Shown: positions 38,542 through 53,715 of the stretch, piece after piece
How positions within the stretch are numbered: position 1 is the stretch's first letter
How the letters are laid out: the number at the start of each line of letters is the position of its first letter
DNA from: Orthonyx spaldingii
Lineage: Eukaryota; Chordata; Aves; Passeriformes; Orthonychidae
Direction of reading: 5' to 3'
Length of the DNA: 64,000 nt
NCBI GenBank assembly: GCA_013397795.1
Contig: VZTJ01005976.1
Location: 1,456,724 to 1,520,723, forward strand
Notes under the pieces: model-generated
The model's input: the letters and a program-made list of their open reading frames with translations, nothing else
The model's database searches: none
Told to the model about the DNA's origin: nothing
Translations under genes and position numbers: made by a program

Positions 38542-41500
38542 GTAAGTTGCTGAGCTTCCTGCTCATGGCTTGCTTCCTGAGGGAGAAAATTCAAAATGCT
38601 TACACAAAATAGTTGGACAATTCCTTTTGCTTTGTTTTTCTTCAGAGGTAGGACCAGAATTTCAGCAAGCCTGGAAACTGTGACAAATGACTCAGCATGA
38701 GGGGATAATTCTTCATCTTCTGTTTATATTCCATTATCTCTTCTAGAATTTAGGCTTGTTAAATTCTCAGATGAGGAAGGAGTACCACAGTGTTGTTGGA
38801 CTGGTTTAGTATCTATGGGAATGTGCTAATGTTTGACATTACTTCCATGTCAGATTTTCACTTATTTTTCTGAAGATACCCTTATTTCTTTTCATGGATT
38901 TGTATTCTTCATGCTTACAGCTGCATAAGTAATCCTGATGCCTATTTTCTGTATTTTGGTTCCTTAATCTTATTTTCTACTGTAAATGAGTTCATTATTT
39001 TTGCAGTTTGTCCTGACAACCGTGGATCCACAAAAGTATTCATTTCTTGGAGCCTGCTGCCAAACAATTGCACTGCATTCTTATTACATGATAATCCTTC
39101 AGTTAATTTGGAAAATAAAGGAAGTGATGTAAGCTGTAAATTGTGAAGTCACTCCCGAAGAGCAAGCAAAGGTGGTGGAATGCCTGTGGCAGGGGTGTGA
39201 CCCGCAGCACATGCAGGAGCTGCTGTGTGGATGGTACTTGCAGAGCTGCCCAGGCTGCCACAGCCCGGGCAGGGGATGTGACCTCACAGCCTCTCTGCAG
39301 TGTCCATCCCATACGGACACTGCTGTGCTGACATCCAGCAGGGCACTGGGAGAACGTGCCAGGTCCGGAACTGGAAATAGCAGTCACTTTAGCAAACGTG
39401 GGTGTTGGTGTCAGAGCCATGGGAATCCCCTATTCCCAAACCATGATTTGTGGAATGAAGACTGGAGTTCTTCAGCTAAAAATCAAAATGAGTGCCTGAT
39501 GAGTGAACAAATTGCGTCAGGAGCCTGGTGATCCTGCCAACTGCTTTTGTGGGATTGACTGCTTTGAAAACATTAAAAAACACCCCAAAGCAAGCAAACA
39601 AACAAAAAAATAAAGAAAAACAAACACCTCCCCCAAGACCCCCCCCAAAGTAGCTATCAATCTGGAATGCAGTGTTCCTGAGATTATACAAACACATGGC
39701 ATAAATCATAATTTAAGTAAGATTTGGTTTGTCTCCTATTATCAACAATACAAGTTTCTTCAACTGAGCAAAGGTGAAGGATTAAAATAAGACACATTCC
39801 ATTTCTGAAGTTAAATGAAAACGTTTGTGCTCGATGTAATGGGAAATAGCTTGAAGAATATTTTATTCTTGGAAAAAAAAAAAAAAAAGAAAGAAAAAAG
39901 GTATTTTAAAGTTTCCAAGAACTTTGTATGCAGGTGGTTATCAATTGAGTAAGTGTCAGGTATTTAAGTGAAAGCTGCCTGTCTTATCCATATGGGATTT
40001 TTTAGGAGTAGTTTTATTTTTTTGTCTGATTATGCCATCAAACTTCATGCTTTGTTTCACCTTATATACATCTAAGCATATGGTACCTGGTGCCAGACAT
40101 GATCACATGATCACAACTGACTTTCATGAAATTTAAGTAGAATTGGTTGTGTTTGATGTATTCATGACCATGGAATATCTTTTTTTGTGTACAAGTAATG
40201 TTATGCATGCTTGATATATTCTTTGAGTTCTTCTTCTTGCTGTGGTGGTTGCTATTGACTGTTTGCTACATTTGTAAATAAAAAAAGGCATATGTTGATT
40301 TTTGAGGACAAAAGTACAGAGTAAAAATTATGCTTTTTATTACTTTCCTTAATAGCAGCCATGTCTACTTGTAAAGGAGGCAAGAGATAGAATTTTGCTG
40401 TAAAGACTGCAAGACTTTGTATCAGTTTAGGGAGATCTACAGGAGACATGTCAGGAGTTTGGTAAATGTCTTAAGACTGGTTTTGGTAAATGTCAGGCTC
40501 ATGCTGACACTGGTGCTTTAAGAAGTTCTTATCTATAGGAATCATTAATGGAGAGTTTCCTGACTCTGTTCTGTACCAAAATTTCCTTTCTATTTCTTCC
40601 TTCTGGAGTAGTTATACCAGGCAACTTCACATTTAAAGTATTGAAGGGCTTCTACTTTTAGTCTGTGGGAGGCTTATGTTAAGAAGTGATATCTTACTTT
40701 TAGAGTATACATATTTAAAGGTTACACTGAGCCATGTTCAGTCAGAGCTTTGTCACTAACATTAGCCGTGTAAGACTTGTTCTAATTTCAAAATTTTCAA
40801 AGCAGCCACCTGAAATTAGTTGAATCCTTTAAATTAGCACATATGTCATGAGGATGTGATACCTAAATACAGGTCAAACTTTGCTTTTGGAAAAGCCATC
40901 TGCCTTACAGGATAAGTACTGTGATAACTCATTGTGTGGTCCTGGACCTGTACTGTGCTGGATGACAGTGAGTGAAAGCCTCCCTTTCTCCACTGCCTTT
41001 GGTTTCCAGTTCAGGTTGGGAATAATCAATTGTAGCCTGTCATTTTAGTAACACCTTTTGACCTCAGTGTGCATGTTGGATAACATGAAGTAAAACTGGA
41101 TGCGGCGGTGTAATCCTCATCACTTAAAAGTGTCAATTACTTCAAGGGTAAAGTAGTTTTTTCTTGTAGTGCTGTAGAATCTCAGTATTTGGAGAGTTTT
41201 AGTAAGCTGTGGGGTAACTTACTTTGCAATACCTGCAGATTTCTTTTCCCGTGTTTTTTATATTCAGTAGGTCCACAGGTGCCTTTTAATTCACTGGACA
41301 GAGAATTTACTGATAAACATCGCTTTCTGGTGAAATATCTCATAATGAAACCGTGAATGTTACTTACGCTTTTGTTTTAATTAGTTGAGTTGTTTTTAAT
41401 GATAATAAAAATCTATGGTAGAAAGTAAAATAGCACTTGCTTCACTGAAGTATTTTAATTAAAACATTTTTGTTGAAGCATTAAGATTGTTGTAACATTT

Positions 41501-44500
41501 TCATCAGTGCTGTCACACCAGTTGTGGACTCAGCTATTTGTGTACTGCTTTTACATTTATCGTGGTTTTGATAAAGCAATGCTTTTGCACGGTGGTGAGA
41601 AGATGTGAGGCCATGTTTCTGGAGGCTTTTCTCAGAGAAGATTTTGAATACTTCCAAATTAAACCAGGGCTGCCTGAGCAGTTACTGGAACAGGTCAGAA
41701 CCTCAGTAGTAATATTGAAGCAACATAAACATTCAAATAGGTGACACCTGAAACATTTTGTCCAAAGATGGTATTTCTTCCTCTTCAAGGGTGTGAGGGC
41801 TTTTTAGAAACACAATTGATAAGTTAGATTGTGCTTTAAAATTCATTTTTGTATAACTTCAGCACTTGAGGAGGTCCCTATCTGCATCCACAACTGTGCC
41901 TAATCCACACTCTTTTTATAAATGTGAGAAATTTATATATAGAATAAATTAATATGGTACTAGATTCTTGTTCAGTTGGAACAAGGAAGAAATAGAAGAA
42001 AAGAAAATATTACAATAGATTATATTGTAAGATGACATTATAAAAAGGTTTTCAAAAGCATTTATTGTGTAGTCCACTGATAATGACTGATGATTGTAAC
42101 ATAACATTTACTGTAGGCATTTGGAATTTTAAAAATTGTGAAGGATAAGAAAAAAGTTTACAATCGCATTTTCTAAGTCTACAAGAAATAACTTGTATAA
42201 AAGCTTTGCTTGCTAGTATTACATTTTCACTTAACAGCTTGTTGGATTTGCAGATGCCATGCCATTTTTTGGTGTAGGTATTGGTGTTGTTATTTCACTG
42301 TCAAATACACAGTGAATCCAAAAATGTGCTGAGGATACACCATCTCTGCATTTCTTCTAAAGTGCTATGAATACCAGAAAGAAAAAAACTGCTATGTTGG
42401 TTGACCCCAGCCCTGCAGAATCCTCCACTCTTGTATTCAAATTACTGGTTTACAGTTTTGCACACAGACTCAATTTGAGGGAACTATTAATCCTGTTCCA
42501 GAGCTTTGGGGGAAATACTTTATATGATTTAGAAGTTGTACTGTATAAAATCAATTTTATTCACTTTGTCATAAAAGCACAGTCATCTTTCATAGATTTT
42601 TGTGATGGCCCCCCTAACCTATACTTATCCAAAATGGGATACTTGGTCATACTATGTGCTTTCTGCTAACATTTAATTATAATGGTGTTTCAAATTTTTA
42701 ATCACCCTGTACAAAGATTATTTTTGTGCATTCTAGCTGTATATTATTTTTCGTCTGTTTCCTGAGGAAATGAGACTTACGTTATTATGCCATTTATCCT
42801 GATAACTATTGAGTAATATCATCCAAATTTGGCAAAGGTGGAGGTTTCAAAGTTGTTAATTTGCTCTAAGTTTCAATACCACCACTACTAATTTGCCTCT
42901 TGGCAAGAGGGATCTAGATCAACACCTCTGCTGAAGGATGGGTTGTAGCCTGAAGCCCATGGTCAGCTGTTGTCTTTGCTGTGCTGAAGGGTTGATCGTG
43001 GCCTCAGTAGCTTGGAGCCAGGGCCAGATGGGCAGTGTACTCCAGGCTTATTCAGGAGATGGGAGCTAGACTGAGGCATGGCAGAAGGGGACACTGGCTC
43101 ATTTCTGTTATTTCCATGTATCAGTCATAGCCAGAGAGCTGAGTCATTTTGTCATGCTCAAAAAATGTTCAACACCCCCTTGTCCTCCCCTCTCTCCCAG
43201 CTCATCCTACTGTTGCAGAATTGGTGGATCCTCAGGGAGGGAAGCCTGAGGGTTTCACACAGCAGGACTGGCCCTTTTGGCCACCTCCTGTTATTAGATC
43301 AGATTTGGTGTAGAATGAAGCTTCTTCTTTAGTCTATATCCTTTTTTATGCTGCTCCCAAGATTCTTGTCTTTCATTAAGTTGCATCTCACCTGAACATT
43401 TTATGCAACAATTCCCTTCTTTATGTAATGGTTTCCATATGTCTGCTGTATCAAATCTAAATATACCATCTTTGAGCTCCATTTTGATGCCATCTGCTTT
43501 TTTGTCCTTCTTTGAAACAAGAGAGATATAATAAGGAAGTGGTTTTCCTTGATTATGCTCTCAATACAAGGCAGTGGATAACATCCAAAATGGAGTTTCA
43601 CTGGAGAGAGGTTTGATTTTGACTTTGTTAATTCTTCAAACAAAGAGCCGTAAATGTATTGTTTCTTCTACTGTACACAAGACTTTGTGTTTGACTGGTC
43701 TGTGTGTTGACTCTAGCTGTGATACCGAGATATCTGTATAATATTTTTATTTTAGGAGAAATAAATGCGTTAAAGATGTTTTGCTCATAGGTAGGAATGT
43801 CATATTATCCAGCCTGTATGACTTCCATGTTAAACAAAATGCAGGCTCCAGGATGTTTTCTCTGAAAGGTCGTTGGAAAGGTGAGGAGCAGAGATGAAAT
43901 GATATCATCTTGTGTTTACATTCATTATACAGTGCAGTAGTGGGTTGACCTACAGGAAAACAGGTCCTATATTTGAATTCCTTCATAACTTCCTAAGTCA
44001 ATTGTTAGTTCCTTCTGCTGGAGGGAATTTTAGAAAACCATGTAAAACTGGCAACAATTTAGCTATTACTGTATTCAGGTTTTGAGGGCTTTTGACTATT
44101 TATATTGTGCAACACTGCAGCAGTATCGTTATAAGCAAGAGATTAAAAAAACCCAAAAAGTAAAACAAGTTTCTGTCATAATCTGTGCTGAATTTTTATC
44201 TAATGTGCTTTAGTTTTCTTAGAAGTTTCAACTAATCTGCATGTAATCTCTGTCAGAGAACATTGGCACTATGCCATACAACTACGTTTTTCATTTTCCA
44301 GCAGTAACTGCCCTTTTCTATTTCTTCACCTTTTCATAATTCTGTCCATGAGTTTTTCTGTGCCTAAAATTTTCCTTAAGGCTAGAACTGACACAACTTG
44401 TTCTATTCTTATCTGTTTCTATGGCATTTCATCCTTTATTGCTTGGTATTTTCTTACACAATTTCCTATGGTTGTTATGGCAACATTAAATAACAAATCT

Positions 44501-46921
44501 GTTAATTTTCAAATTATATTGCTACCAAAATGTTGCATGATATTATATTGCTGAGAAAGAGGTGAAATATTTTCAGCATAATTAAGCAAATTAATGTGAT
44601 TAATTAATTTACCCTGTAGTTTTGCAATGTTGCTGCTTCTAGGCAACTTGTTATGCACTGTGATTCTACTTAGGGAAGTATAAATAGAATACACTCGTTG
44701 AAGTAGGAGAAACTGTTAAATTGCTGAAAATACTCCTTTGCTATTATTGTTCTAATGGCCAGGATCTGGTAAACGTGGCTGGCATTCTAACATCGTCACC
44801 AACCAGATTAGTAGCCATTTAGTTCATAATTACTAGGATTCCTTGTGCAATACAGACCATCAAATCACATAAATACAAACTCCCAGAATGGAAGATATTT
44901 GGAGATATTAATGTTAAAAATCAACAGAATAAAGTGTTTCTCTGGGTTTGTATTTAAATCAGTGAGAAATACTGATGGAGGAAAGAGGAATGTGGTTTGA
45001 GATTGAAATGGGCAAGAATCTAAAACCTCTGCAAATGAGAGTATAAAGCCAGAATCAGTAATAAAAATGAAAACAAAGTTACTTATTTTACAAAATTAAC
45101 TGGTGAACTGGTTGCACAAATTTTTTTGTATGCAACATCATAATGTTGCTACTTTAAAATACCTCTTCCTATGTTTAGAATTTTAAAATATTGTCAAGTC
45201 ATTATTTGCATTTTGTGTCTTTCAGTGGAGCCTGTGGTGAATTTGACATTCACTGTACAAAATAATTTTTTACAGTTTTCTCTAATGTATTTGATTTTAC
45301 AGCATTGTGAACTCTCATAGTTTATACAATATTTGTAATTTTAACTGTGTGCACATAGGTGCATGTGTGAGACGAAGTACGACTATTATAATGAAAACCT
45401 TACATTTTCAGTGATGTCAAAAAACCCAACAAGACATTGCCCTTCGTGTCTACAGCATTCTTACTAACATAACTTCTGTGGTGATAGGATGTTGGAACAT
45501 CGAGGCTTGGATTGCACTCTGATTTCAGACTGTAAGAATGCAAGTCTCAAAGACATTGAGCAGAGAAAGAAGTACAATTTTTCCTCCATCCAAACCTGAG
45601 CTGGCAGTTTGTTTCTTCAAGGAAAAAAGTATTGGCTGGTGGGTGCACTACTCAATATGTAGGGCAGTTCAACAAGGCAGTTTGTATTCAGAACTGTGGC
45701 AGCTTTTCAGAAGTTGGTGGCTTAATGTCAAAAGTGACTTCTCAGTCACCAACAGGAAATCATTTGAGTTCCAAATGAAAATACATTTCTCTCTTTTGGG
45801 TGACAAGGGGAGGTGATCCTAGTACTGGGCGTTCTTTAAATAATTACATTTTTGAGGTTCTTAGGATTTGCTGCTGTATGTTAATGCCAGGTTTTAAACT
45901 ATCTGATGTAGTGTTGTTTTCTGGTTGTGACAGGATGTAGAAGTTATAAAGATACTCACGGTTCCTCCCCTCCCTATTCCCACATCCTTCTGCCACATAA
46001 GGTGAATTTATTTTGCATCAATTCAAGAATGTATGCTGTATATTTGCACGTCTTTCTGAGAGTAGGGGTTTTTTGACAGTAAATCCTAGAGCACATGTCC
46101 AAACGTGCAATAACTGGATCAAGAAATAGTCCATGTGCGTTGTTAAATTAATATTTAAAGTCCAGGACAGATATGCAGTCTTTGGACATTAAACCTATCT
46201 GCATCTGTTTAAGCTCATGCATATCCATCAGATCTGTTGGTGATAAGGGAGTTACTCACCCACTTTCTATTCTTACAAACTGAACAATGACACTTAATAC
46301 ATAGCCAGTCCTATAAATTTGTGCTTTGTCTCTCTTCAGTGTTTTAGCTTTGAATGCAGGATACGATTCAAACTGAGGAACAGATGTAAGCAGAAACCCC
46401 AGTGATGTACACTAAATAAATTACGAGGGCATTTCATAACCTCAATGTTTGTATTTTCATCTTTACTTTGGAAGGGCACTGCTGTGAAGATGGTCAAAGC
46501 TACTGAACTACTTTTACAGCACTGCAAATTGAAATAAATTTTTCCTTGGCTTTTAATTATTTCTGAAACTGCAGTTGTGAAATATAATTTTATTTAAAGC
46601 TGAGCCTGTGAACTGTATAGCAGCTGACTGCATTGAGCATGGATTTTGAGTACTGACACCTTGCACTGGAGGAATGCATTTGTCTAGGTCATGTTTTCCT
46701 TATGCTTTTTGTGATCTAGGAATGTGCTGGATGGAATTTCACGTTATTTCCTGCCCTGGTAGTTAGGCTTGGAAATAATACAGGTGAGGCCTTTGGTTCT
46801 ACTTCAGTTTCAAAATTGTGAACACAAAATCAATTCTAAAACTTGGATTAAATTCCTAACAGTTTTTCTTGAGATGGATTTAGACTGGAAGTTACAGACA
46901 CTGGAAGATTACCAATGTTTG

Positions 46922-46957
46922 GCACTTGAACATTGAACATTACCAATGTTCAAGTGC
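46922..46957. repeat. Perfect 14-bp inverted repeat with 8-base loop
   Basis: GCACTTGAACATTG (46922-46935) is followed by an 8-base loop and its exact reverse complement (46944-46957). The 12-mer attaccaatgtt found at 46939-46950 also occurs at 46908-46919. The mixture of inverted and direct copies suggests replication template switching. The stem is too short for a typical miRNA precursor. Confidence 0.9.
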
Positions 46958-46959
46958 AG

Positions 46960-49900
46960 TGTGTGTAACCTTTTCATTGTTGATATATGATGTAATGGAT
47001 AAAGTTCTATAATTCCTTTTTCTTTATGGATTTTTAAGTCTAGAAAACTGAGCCCTTAATTGAACTCTAGATAGTCATTCAAAAGAGGGATTGGAAAACC
47101 AGCAGAGAGGCCAGAAAGATTCTATTGAGACTTGGTTCATATCAGAAGGGTTTGCAGAGCTTGTACCACTCCTGAATTGTGGGCTGTGTAATTGTCATCA
47201 TTCACTCCAGAGGTGCAGAAGGGGAATAGTGAGCACTCTAAATCTGAATGGGGATTCATGAATGGCATTGGCACAGAAGCTTGTACAGTACCTGTTTGCA
47301 TTGAGTAGTGAGTTAAAACTATATCTGCAGATTATGGTCTGAAAAACCTAATTAAATGAACTAGTGTTGCTCTGTTCTCTGTGAGAAAGCAAATAGATAA
47401 ATACTGTAGACCTTCCTAGGAGATAATTCTGTGAAGGTAAGAAAGACCTGTGCTAATTGTTGGCTTGATTGCCCTAATGTTTGAGTCATAGACAAAATGT
47501 TTGATAATAAAATATTTCTTTGGCACATGATTTTGGCAGTTCTGGACTCAGTAAGTGAATATGCCACTGAATCATTGAATGTTAATGATTAGATGTAGTT
47601 TCTAAATTCATATAGAGTGAGCATCAGACTTCTCACAAGGTGGATTGTGTTTTAGAGACTAGATTTAGATTATGGTTAAGTGTACTGTTCAGTGTCTAGA
47701 TTCCCTGGACTTCTTGTTCATTAAGATGAGTGGACAATTATTTTTAATTTAGCGTTGCTTTTGTCTTGGAACATAGAATTCTCGATTAATGTGTTTTGAC
47801 ATGACAGATTATCAGTGATTATTGTGTTCTGTATATCAGGATATTTTTTATTCTATTATTTGCAGTAGAGTGATCTACTACATGTTTGTAAAAGAACAGA
47901 TACTGTATATTAATTAAAAGCTGGTAGCTAAGTGGTGTTATTCATAGATTTGGGTTTTTTCTGTATTTGTTCACTTATTTTAGATTTAATTTAGTCTGGA
48001 TTAAAAGCAAGCCAGTAGATGTCCACTAGATTTAGCCTATCATACTTGGTTTCACCAGGTTCATTAAATATTATTTTATAGTGTTTATTTATGATGTGTT
48101 TTCCAAGTGTGGGGCTGATGCATTTTGACAAAAGAAAAACGAAATCCACTTTAATGAACCAGCTGAAACTCTATAGTGCCTGTTTGGTATGATTTATAGT
48201 TAGGACTTCAATAGAAGGCAGCATTAGGAAGAATTAATAAACTATCGTTTTGGTGTAAAGAGATTTTTTAAACTCTGCTCGGTTCTTGAGCACAATAGAA
48301 GAGTTTCCTGAGCAATTTTAATCAGTTTTCATAACATTAGAACTTTGTCAGCAAATGAAATTTCCAGCCCTTCTGGCTAGCAAGCTGCTGAATGCCATGC
48401 AGGAGTGGAACAGTACCCTTCTCCTTCCGGGAATGCCGTGGGCCATGATGCTGCTATTGGGCGCCCAAATCTTTTAGGAAAATTGTGAACCACATCGAAC
48501 TAAACAGTAGTCAAGCAGTTCTATCACGGGAAAAGGGATTCCCAGAAAATGTTTGAGGAAGGAATAAAGAATTTTTGAGGAACTGTGGATCAAGATGCAT
48601 TCTTTAAAAGCCAACAGTGCTTCTCTTAGATCTTTAAAATTGTACAGAAAAGAAAATTTGATGCTGTCTGGCAAAGATGCTGGTTGCCTCAGGCTGAGGG
48701 ACTGATTCTCCCCTCGCACTTCACTGCAGGTCAGTCCCTGTGTGCAGCATCCATGGGCTGTGTGTTGGTGCTTAAGCAAGCTCAGGTGTGCTTGGCTGTC
48801 ATCCTCCCCCAGGCTCTCTCCCAAGGGGGTAACCTGCAGGCCTTCCTGAGGCAGGGTTCTCTTCTTCTCCCTGCCACGACTGACAGCTCAGTTAAATCTT
48901 TCTGCTTAGCCCGGTCTTTATTGAGTTGCTGCTAGTTCAGATTCTACAATTTCTGATGCCTTGCAGGCATCTTTCAACTGATGTCTCGGTTTTCTTGGGA
49001 GATTTTTGCTGCCTTTGCTGTATTTTCTTCCTTCTCGCAGTGATCAATAAACATGGCATTTGTTGCTCATAAATTGCCCTCAGTTTTTGGACTATAGTAT
49101 TTTTTCTGTCTACCTTGTATCAGTAGTGATTGAAACCCATCCTCTCTTGTACATGACTTCCAGAAAGCTTTCTGAGTGAAGTATCCCCAGCAAACAGTAT
49201 GTCATTTTTCCATTTATTAATCTGTTATTTTCCTAAGTCCTTTCTGAATTGGCTGGTTTAAACTAAACTGAGTTTTCTTCCTTACAAAGAATATAACTAA
49301 GTCAAGGTTCCCAGCAAATAAGATACAAATTTGCATGTGTGTTTTGGGTTTGGGAGTTGTGTGTCTCTTCCAACAGACCTTTCCTGTTAGGAATATTTAG
49401 TTTTGTTTTGAGTATCAACCTTTTATGCTTCTCAGAAGATTGGGATTCACATGTATTATTGTTCAGTAGAACACTAAGGTTTGAGGTTTAAAATTCTTTT
49501 AGCCTCTTGCATTGTTCTCCAGGTTAAATGCTTTTCTGGGTCTGAGGGTTATTGCTTTGCAGGCATCATGTGTCATAACTCACTATTAAATGAGTTTCCA
49601 CTTTTCTTTCTATTTTAAAAATAATCTTAAATGGACTAATGAGAAAAAACAGCTTTCAATTATATCATTATGTATTCAGTGAATTTTTAGATTTTAACAC
49701 AGGTTTTTTTTAACCACAGGGCTTCTACTTCAAGTTACTTATGTCTTTACTTTTCACTATAATTTTGCATTTACAAAATATTTTAGCAAAACTAGGAGCA
49801 TCTTTCATTTTTTAATTTATCTTTACAATGTTTTGGTGTGTTAACTAAATGGGTTTTTTTTTTAATGTTTCTCATCCCTAATAGCTTATATCTTTGTTCT

Positions 49901-52900
49901 TAATACAGGTTGCATTTATGTGTAGATTAGTAGAATTTTACAAAAATAAAATACTGTTAATATTCTGAATTTTTTTAAGTGCTCTTTTCATGGAAGAATC
50001 AGATGTCAGGGAGGCAGTGGCTTAACCTGAGAAAACTTTTGGATATGAGGGTAGCATTTGGGTTTATGTCACTGAACGATAGCTGCAGTAGCTGAAATGT
50101 GATACGGTGAATTCAAGGGCACTGTAATTTGCCTGCTGATAGCTGAGCTCAGTATGAAGGGTAATTTAGAAGCACTTGCCCTGCAGAGCTACAGATTAAT
50201 AAAGATAAAATGCTCTTCTTGATGCTACTTGCAACACTAAGAGGTTTAACTAAAGAATTCCTTTTCCTTTTAAACGTTTGTATCTTTGCGTGATAATATT
50301 TGAAAGGATGTTTTGGGGGTTATTTTGCTTGTTTTTTCTTCCCATGCTTTTTTTTTCCCCAAAAGCAGAAGGGGCTGGGGGGGAAATCCTGCATATTTTT
50401 ACATCGGATGTAGTAGCTAGTTTGCTATCAGCACTGTGTGGATATATTTGCAATGAAGTTTAAACAACATGGTGAGTATCCAGATGGAGTGTTTTTCCTA
50501 ATCTTTAGCTTATTTACTCTGCTGGGAGTTTCCATAAACATTTATGGTATTCTTCAGGACAAACTGTACAATTAAGCTTGAGATTCCTGGTATAGAAAAT
50601 CACAGTATATAAAAAGCCACCAAGATTTTCTCTAAGGGATTTCAAACTGCGAATTTTTGCCTGTGATACTCTAAAAGTAATTTTTTAAATGTCTGTGGTG
50701 GACGATGAAATTCTAAAGAGAAGGAGATCGCAAATTAAAGTGTCGTGCTTCAGTAGACCCTAGCGTGTAATGTAACAATATACTCTGTGTAAATGACATA
50801 GGCAAAAGAGAATGCTAGGATTTTTTCCTTCTGTGCACTTACATTTTTTTTCACTTTTCTATGAGATACTAAAGGTTTTATCTCAAAGGTACTTATTAAT
50901 GGATGTTTACTAGCTGGAAAGTTTTTGAGAGATATTGCTTCAGTTTATTTCGCCATGTTCAGACCCTTGGATGATGCTTTATTTGTTTCAGTGAAAACTG
51001 TATACCTAATAGCTACAAGAACACCAGATGCCATAGTAAAACCTATGTAAACTGTGTTTGAAATGCTTAGGATATGGTAAAGAATCAGTGCACACTGTCT
51101 TAGTGTTTTGTCAGGAACTGGGTAAAATCGCAACAGGCAAAATTTGCCATTATTGCTAATTTTACACTGTTATTCATGATAAGCTGTGCTTTTCCTTAGA
51201 TTTCAGTTCCAATAGTCAGGATTGTTCATTAAAGTTTTTGACTACTAGATTTTTTTTCCCCTGAGCTTTTTAGCCTTTTTAACTGCAGAAATATATAGAT
51301 TCTAGCTGCCTCCTGATGACTTAGAAATGAAAAGGAAAATAAAAAGACACTTCCCTTCTCCTAAAAACATCTTATTTTAGGAATCTAATTTTAAGGGTAA
51401 TTTAATGAAGGTAAATGACTCAGCTCATGATTTTTGAATTTTAGTACTGGCAGTATTTAATGTGCTCAAGAGAGAGCCCTGGGCATTATTCAAAAAAGAC
51501 ATGCAAATAATAGTATGAACTAATGCTACAGAAAACTCTAAGTTTTTCCTGGTGGTGATTTCTATTGAAATAACACTTTGTATGAAGCTAAGAAAAGTCT
51601 TCTTAGCTCCTTTAGAGCTGAAAAATATTGATGGTGGTGACTAAAATTTAGCTTTGTGTTGCTAAAATTACATTCCACTTTAATGTTAGACCAGAGAGAA
51701 TTCTACTAGTGAAAATAGGGATTAATCATGGAGAATTTAGATACAATTTTATCCCTAGGAAAACATTTTAAAAATACATGAACTTGCCCATCTTTATTTT
51801 CTCTTAAATGCTTATTTTACCCCCCAAGATGCTTAAGATAACTGCAGTCCTGTGGAATGAACTTTGGCTTTTGACAGCTAAGTTGTCAGTCCTTCTCTCC
51901 TGTAAATGGTTACAGTAAATGAGGTCCTTCTTATATTTGTATAGCTTTGTGCATTGCAGCAAGGATTCTTGCTCTTCCGACACCCTGAAATAAAGGTTCT
52001 CCCTCCATTCCCCATCCAAGTTTGTTTTCTTCTGACTGATTTACTCACTGTAGTGACAGCAGGGGTGGGGATGGCAGCAAGTCAGAGCTCTGGTGTGTGG
52101 CCAGTGGGTGCCTGAGACAACTCATCCTCACCTGACACTGCTTAGACAGGGTCAGCAGGATTTGCTGCATAAGCAAACATAAAACAATTCTCCTGTTGCT
52201 GCACGGGAGCAGCTGAACACACAGTAGCAGTAGCTGTGGAGTATTTCCTTGCACACAAGTGTGTGACAACTTTTTCACTAGTGAGATTCACAGATTTTAG
52301 ATGTGAATTCATAGTAGACATAAATTGGTCAGAAAGGCCCACCTTGCACCTTTTGGATTCTGACTCAAGTCTAACTTTTTATACCAGTTTAAAAAAAGAG
52401 TTTGAAGTCATCAATGGAGCTCATTCCACTGGAGAAAAGAGAACTCTACTCGGCAGAGGGAAGTGAATAGCTGGAGAGAAAAGTTTCTGTTACCTGAGAC
52501 CACTAACACAACACAATCCAAGATATGCACTGGTTAAATCTTAGAAGGTGCTGTAGGCAACACCCTTTCGCAATTGCCATTGATGCAATAATTGTTATTA
52601 GCCATTCTGTTGATAATTCATATTGTAGGAATTACTAGCAGATGGGAAAATAGATGACTCAGAATATAGTATTAACAATCCATATTTTTTTAATCAAAGG
52701 CCCCTAATAGGCATGTTGCATGTAAGATTCATTTAAGCAGTTGCTAGGAAGAATTTATGTTTTCAAGTAAACACAACAAACTTGATACAGATTACTTTTT
52801 GATTGAATATCTATGTTCTTAACAGTTTAAACTCTGAAAATACATTTACTTGTTTTCATTGCCCCAGCTCAATAGCAATATTTAATAATTTACTTTGATA

Positions 52901-53715
52901 GGCTAGAGGTTTGCAATGGTAACTCATGCATTATGGAATTAGTAATGAAATCTACTTCTATCATATTGAAAACGTAATTGGCATAAAGGTTTTATTTGCC
53001 TCTCTTGCTGTCCAGAATGGATTAAGATTATAGTGTTCTACATCCACCACAACTTTGACTTCTGCCCCCTCGAAAGTTTGGATGACTACAGATATGTGCT
53101 GGCCAAGTGTGGCTATTGAGTTCCCGACCCCCTCACCTAAATCTATGGACCGCAAGCACCACCAAGTATCTTAGATTATGTGTCCTTCCTGCTGACTCCT
53201 GTGCTGGACACATGTGGAAGCCAGTAGTCAGGATTTACACTGACTACTGTGTACTGTCTTTGACTTCATGACTTCTGGGAGTCCATTTTTGACTGTACTT
53301 TATCTCCTTCCTTCTGATCTTATTGCTACAGAACTCTGGTCTCTAGACAGGAATGCACACCTATTTTCCAAGTGCCCCTTTTGGCCGGAATTTTCATCAG
53401 TATGGTTTGAAGAGGATTGTAGACAAAACATGTAAGATACAGTGTGGGTTCTCCTGCAGGCAGTATTGACTGCAAGTAATTATTCTTTGGTTTGCTGAAA
53501 ATACTGATCCAAATGAACCTGGTCCATATGGGATGCAAGAAGTTAGACCAAAAGACAAAAAAAGCAAAACTTGTTGCACTTCCCTTGTAGAAGTTTGGTT
53601 CTGGGAGGTGAGTGCATCAGTATGTGAGGGAAGAGTTCCTTCTGCGTCACTGTTTGAAGACATGTAAAATAAGCAATCACCTGAAACCAGTATGGACTAG
53701 CGTAAGAGTGTTTTT
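46960..53715. other. Intron stretch without recognisable features
   Basis: About 6.8 kb of AT-rich intron, with less AT-rich patches near 48.68-48.88 and 52.04-52.23 kb. The longest open frame is 116 codons (48474-48824, - strand) and has no recognisable domain. I see no named repeat. Confidence 0.5.

Larger units (their letters stand above)
29830..46900. other. Intron stretch of 17 kb with no recognised gene
   Basis: AT-rich intron containing low-complexity tracts: A-rich 39870-39899, A/C-rich 39595-39650, and G/T-rich 38041-38235. Less AT-rich patches lie at about 39.17-39.44 and 42.93-43.29 kb. The longer open frames (33700-34170 on -, 156 codons; 39172-39531 on +, 119; 39103-39420 on -, 105) have no domain I can name and overlap frames on the other strand. 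I recognise no mobile elements here, but old ones could be missed by eye. Confidence 0.5.

Noticed and set aside
39103..39531. Overlapping 119- and 105-codon frames on both strands
   Set aside because: The less AT-rich sequence has few stops on either strand; there are no splice sites, homology or poly-A to support a gene.
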